Notes under the pieces: model-generated
The model's input: only the letters and a program-made list of their open reading frames with translations
Told to the model about the DNA's origin: nothing
Database searches by the model: none
From: Niabella yanshanensis_A
GTDB lineage: Bacteria; Bacteroidota; Bacteroidia; Chitinophagales; Chitinophagaceae
Length of the DNA: 64,000 nucleotides
Reading direction: 5' to 3'
Assembly: GCA_040393015.1 (NCBI GenBank)
Contig: JBEBUZ010000002.1
Span: 61,794-125,793, forward strand
Translations under genes and position numbers: made by a program
Shown here: piece after piece, positions 62,044-64,000 of the stretch
How the letters are laid out: each line of letters begins with the position of its first letter
Numbering within the stretch: the first letter of the stretch is position 1

Positions 62044-62751
62044 ATGACCCAGGCAGTACTAATGGGATTGGCCATGGGGCTTGCCGGCAGTTTCCACTGT
62101 GTGGGAATGTGCGGTCCTCTGGCTTTATCATTACCCCTTAGTAACACCAACAGCGTCAGCCGGCTTCTTTCTATTATTACTTATAACCTGGGCAGAACCC
62201 TTACCTACTTCTCGCTGGGAGCCTTGTTGGGTTGGGGCGGATCAAGGCTGGCAATGGCCGGGTATCAGCAGATTTTTTCCGTTGCTGCCGGTATTTCGGT
62301 ATTGGTTCTTCTTTTTGCAGGAAAGTTTCTTCCCCGCATAAAGCTCTTCCAAATATATCAGCAGCGGCTTAAAAAATATTTAGCGCAGTTTTTAAGAAAG
62401 GATAACAACGCCTTCAGCTTGCTGATCTTCGGAATACTCAATGGCCTGCTTCCCTGCGGCTTGGTTTATATGGCTATTGCTTCGGCATTAATCATAGGCG
62501 GCCCGCTCCATTCGGGATTGTTTATGGCGGCTTTTGGCCTCGGTACACTGCCCCTAATGGCCTTGTTAATGTTAACCGGCCATCTTTTATCTTTCTCCGT
62601 ACGATCCAAAATAAAGAAGGCGCTTCCCTATTTCGCGGCCTTTATCGCGGTTTTAATGATCCTGCGTGGCCTCAACCTGGGCATCCCCTATATCAGCCCC
62701 AAATTCCACAGCGAACAACAGGCTGGCGTACATTGTGAGCCGACACATTAA
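62044..62751 (+). CDS. SafE/TauE-like permease of the cbb3 operon (UreH-like)
   Basis: A 235-residue protein with six or seven helices: GLAGSFHCVGMCGPLALSLP, ILNGLLPCGLVYMAIASALI and FFAFGLGTLPLMALLM-like segments. CysxxxxxGM and PCG recall the DsbD/UreH-type family annotated as sulfite exporter TauE/SafE in cbb3 operons. It may supply copper or reductant for assembly; the substrate is unknown. It starts directly after the fixH stop. Confidence 0.85.
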   Translation: MTQAVLMGLAMGLAGSFHCVGMCGPLALSLPLSNTNSVSRLLSIITYNLGRTLTYFSLGALLGWGGSRLAMAGYQQIFSVAAGISVLVLLFAGKFLPRIKLFQIYQQRLKKYLAQFLRKDNNAFSLLIFGILNGLLPCGLVYMAIASALIIGGPLHSGLFMAAFGLGTLPLMALLMLTGHLLSFSVRSKIKKALPYFAAFIAVLMILRGLNLGIPYISPKFHSEQQAGVHCEPTH

Positions 62752-62763
62752 TAAACCCGTCAT

Positions 62764-63876
62764 CTAAAATTCTATCAATTTTCTTTCCGAAAAATCGTTG
62801 TTGAATAATACGAAACGCGCGTCGTATCCGCGCCTGATATACCCCACCCTATCGTCTTCGCCTATGGCTCTCGCTACTCCCGATGAGGCCATCTGAACGC
62901 CTTCTTGCAAAGAAACCTTTAGATGCTCTGTTGCATTTTTCACCGCATCTACCATCGAAATAGCGGCACCGCCCAGATTACCCGCTTCATCCCGGTAAAA
63001 ACCTTCCACCATCTTAATACTCAGGTTCTCCCAGTCAAACCGCTGCTTTTTTCTTCCTAAAAATGCCGCATCCGAAAGCAGGATCAACTTATCCCCTTTT
63101 TGTTTGTAAGCCACCCGGGCCGCCGCGTAATGGCAATGGCCGCCGTCTAAAATAAGCGGAGCATATACCGTTTCATTATCGAATATAGCGCCAACCAGGC
63201 CCGGTTCCCGGTGCCCCATCTGGGTCATGGCATTGTATAAATGAGTGACCAGCTTTATTCCGCGGGAAAAATAATATTGAGCCTGCTCATAATTCACCGT
63301 ACTATGCCCGATAGAAACATTGATCCCGCTATCGAGCAACATTTGCAACTGGCTTTCCGTGAAATTTTCAGGAGCGATCGTAATTATTTTAATCACGCCC
63401 TTACCTGCACTAATAATTTTTTGCAACTCTTCGTTAGTGGGTTTGCGGATAATATCTGCGGGGTGGGCGCCCCGTTTCTGCACATTTATAAAGGGCCCTT
63501 CCAGGTGCATTCCTAAAATGCCGGGCTGACGCTGCATATAGTGTTTTACAACTTCAATGGCTTTGAGAATACAATCGGGATCCGACGTTATCAGGGTAGG
63601 TAGAATATACCCTGTACAATGGTCTGCGCTGGCCTGGTACATATCTGCCAACGCCTCCTCCGAAATCTCCCTCGAAAAGTACAAATCATATCCTCCATTG
63701 GGCTGAATATCGATAAAAGCCGGGGAAAGATTTTTACCACCGGCATCAAATATTTTCGCATGATCCGGCGCCTTATCAGCAATATCTAAAACTTTACCGT
63801 TCTCAATAAGCAGCGTTTTGTTACTGATAATTTCCTCGCCGGTATAGATAACCGAGTTAATAATTGCGGTAGTCAT
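62764..63876 (-). CDS. nagA: N-acetylglucosamine-6-phosphate deacetylase
   Basis: About 370 residues. It has the TIM-barrel amidohydrolase motifs FIDIQPNGGYD, HLEGPFI, IGHSTVNYEQ, HLYNAMTQMGHREPGLVG, LDGGHCHY and the catalytic Asp in LLSDAAFL. It removes acetate from N-acetylglucosamine-6-phosphate in amino-sugar use or cell-wall recycling. Start at ATG 63876 (MTTAIINSVIYTGEEI), which fits the family; a longer frame upstream lacks support. It is convergent with the cbb3 operon, with no terminator between. Confidence 0.93.
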   Translation of the reverse strand: MTTAIINSVIYTGEEIISNKTLLIENGKVLDIADKAPDHAKIFDAGGKNLSPAFIDIQPNGGYDLYFSREISEEALADMYQASADHCTGYILPTLITSDPDCILKAIEVVKHYMQRQPGILGMHLEGPFINVQKRGAHPADIIRKPTNEELQKIISAGKGVIKIITIAPENFTESQLQMLLDSGINVSIGHSTVNYEQAQYYFSRGIKLVTHLYNAMTQMGHREPGLVGAIFDNETVYAPLILDGGHCHYAAARVAYKQKGDKLILLSDAAFLGRKKQRFDWENLSIKMVEGFYRDEAGNLGGAAISMVDAVKNATEHLKVSLQEGVQMASSGVARAIGEDDRVGYIRRGYDARFVLFNNDFSERKLIEF

Positions 63877-63881
63877 AGTTA

Positions 63882-63889
63882 CAAAAATA
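63882..63889 (-). promoter_or_regulatory. -7 element of nagA
   Basis: TATTTTTG on the minus strand matches TAnnTTTG exactly, 5 bases before the chosen ATG. No TTG is seen 19 bases upstream, so it is a modest candidate. Confidence 0.4.
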
Positions 63890-63949
63890 GTCGTAACTTT
63901 ATATATAGAACGTAGCGCTTTCATGAAGCGAAGGATAAACCAGATACAT

Positions 63950-64000
63950 TTACCCCACCCGCAGCAAAGCAGCAGCAACCATGCCGGCGGTTTCAGTTCT
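63950..64000 (-). CDS. C-terminal end of an unidentified gene (partial)
   Basis: The last 17 codons on the minus strand read open from the window edge to a TAA (RTETAGMVAAALLRVG). It ends 60 bases before the nagA promoter element, so it could be a gene upstream of nagA in the same direction. Too short to identify or to be sure it is coding. Confidence 0.35.
   Translation of the reverse strand, partial: RTETAGMVAAALLRVG

Overview
The window reads as ordinary chromosome of a Bacteroidota bacterium, most likely the Chitinophagaceae branch (inference from protein style, not from a search). The signs are: a promoter type TTG-N19-TAnnTTTG upstream of several genes and of both tRNAs; a fused ccoN-ccoO cbb3 oxidase gene; a TonB-dependent receptor; DUF2752/TM2 pairs; MoxR/DUF58/Bat genes; weak ribosome-binding sites; and a long Glu/Ala tail on ribosomal protein L17. 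I see no prophage, IS transposase, CRISPR array or integrase. The only gene with a mobile look is a GxxExxY-family gene set between inverted repeats inside a sugar-nucleotide operon.

Layout. 1-13.6 kb: end of an ABC ATPase and its permease, a DUF2752/TM2 pair, a TonB-dependent receptor, a DUF3298 lipoprotein, an FAD oxidoreductase, a TetR regulator behind a perfect 18-bp palindrome, an ECF sigma/anti-sigma/barrel locus, a BrkB-like membrane protein, mazG-like and dtd, and an ArfB-like rescue factor. 13.7-24.8 kb: secreted Gfo/Idh/MocA oxidoreductase, a short MoxR-DUF58-BatD-like-BatA operon, NAD synthetase, a TPR protein, long-chain acyl-CoA ligase and small envelope proteins. 24.9-28.1 kb: trigger factor, two clpP genes and tRNA-Leu(UAG). 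28.3-35.3 kb: RelA/SpoT, PurA, an acidic protein, PabB, a methyltransferase and an esterase.

35.4-39.5 kb is the alpha ribosomal operon on the minus strand (infA-rpmJ-rpsM-rpsK-rpsD-rpoA-rplQ). It has its own promoter and terminator, has unusually long gaps filled with dyads, and is not preceded by secY/map. RecG follows upstream; its reading frame covers the whole family N-terminus but has no ATG, GTG or TTG there. 42.3-47.7 kb holds an ECF sigma factor and nucleotide-sugar genes (rfbB, GxxExxY gene, rfbA, ugd, UDP-xylose synthase). 47.7-51 kb: pyrD, tRNA-Pro(CGG), RlpA and a siroheme-synthase-like/TauE fusion.

51-62.8 kb is a respiratory module. A soluble PAS histidine kinase and a response regulator that fuses a receiver to a Crp/Fnr-type DNA-binding part lie next to ccoI-ccoS-ccoNO-ccoQ-ccoP-ccoG-fixH-safE. 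Two FNR-like dyads and a TAnnTTTG element sit in the gap before ccoI. The kinase and regulator therefore probably control synthesis of the cbb3 oxidase. nagA closes the window on the opposite strand.

Most of the interest lies in regulation and gene architecture rather than in a new defence or mobile system. I did not find a convincing undescribed multi-gene system.
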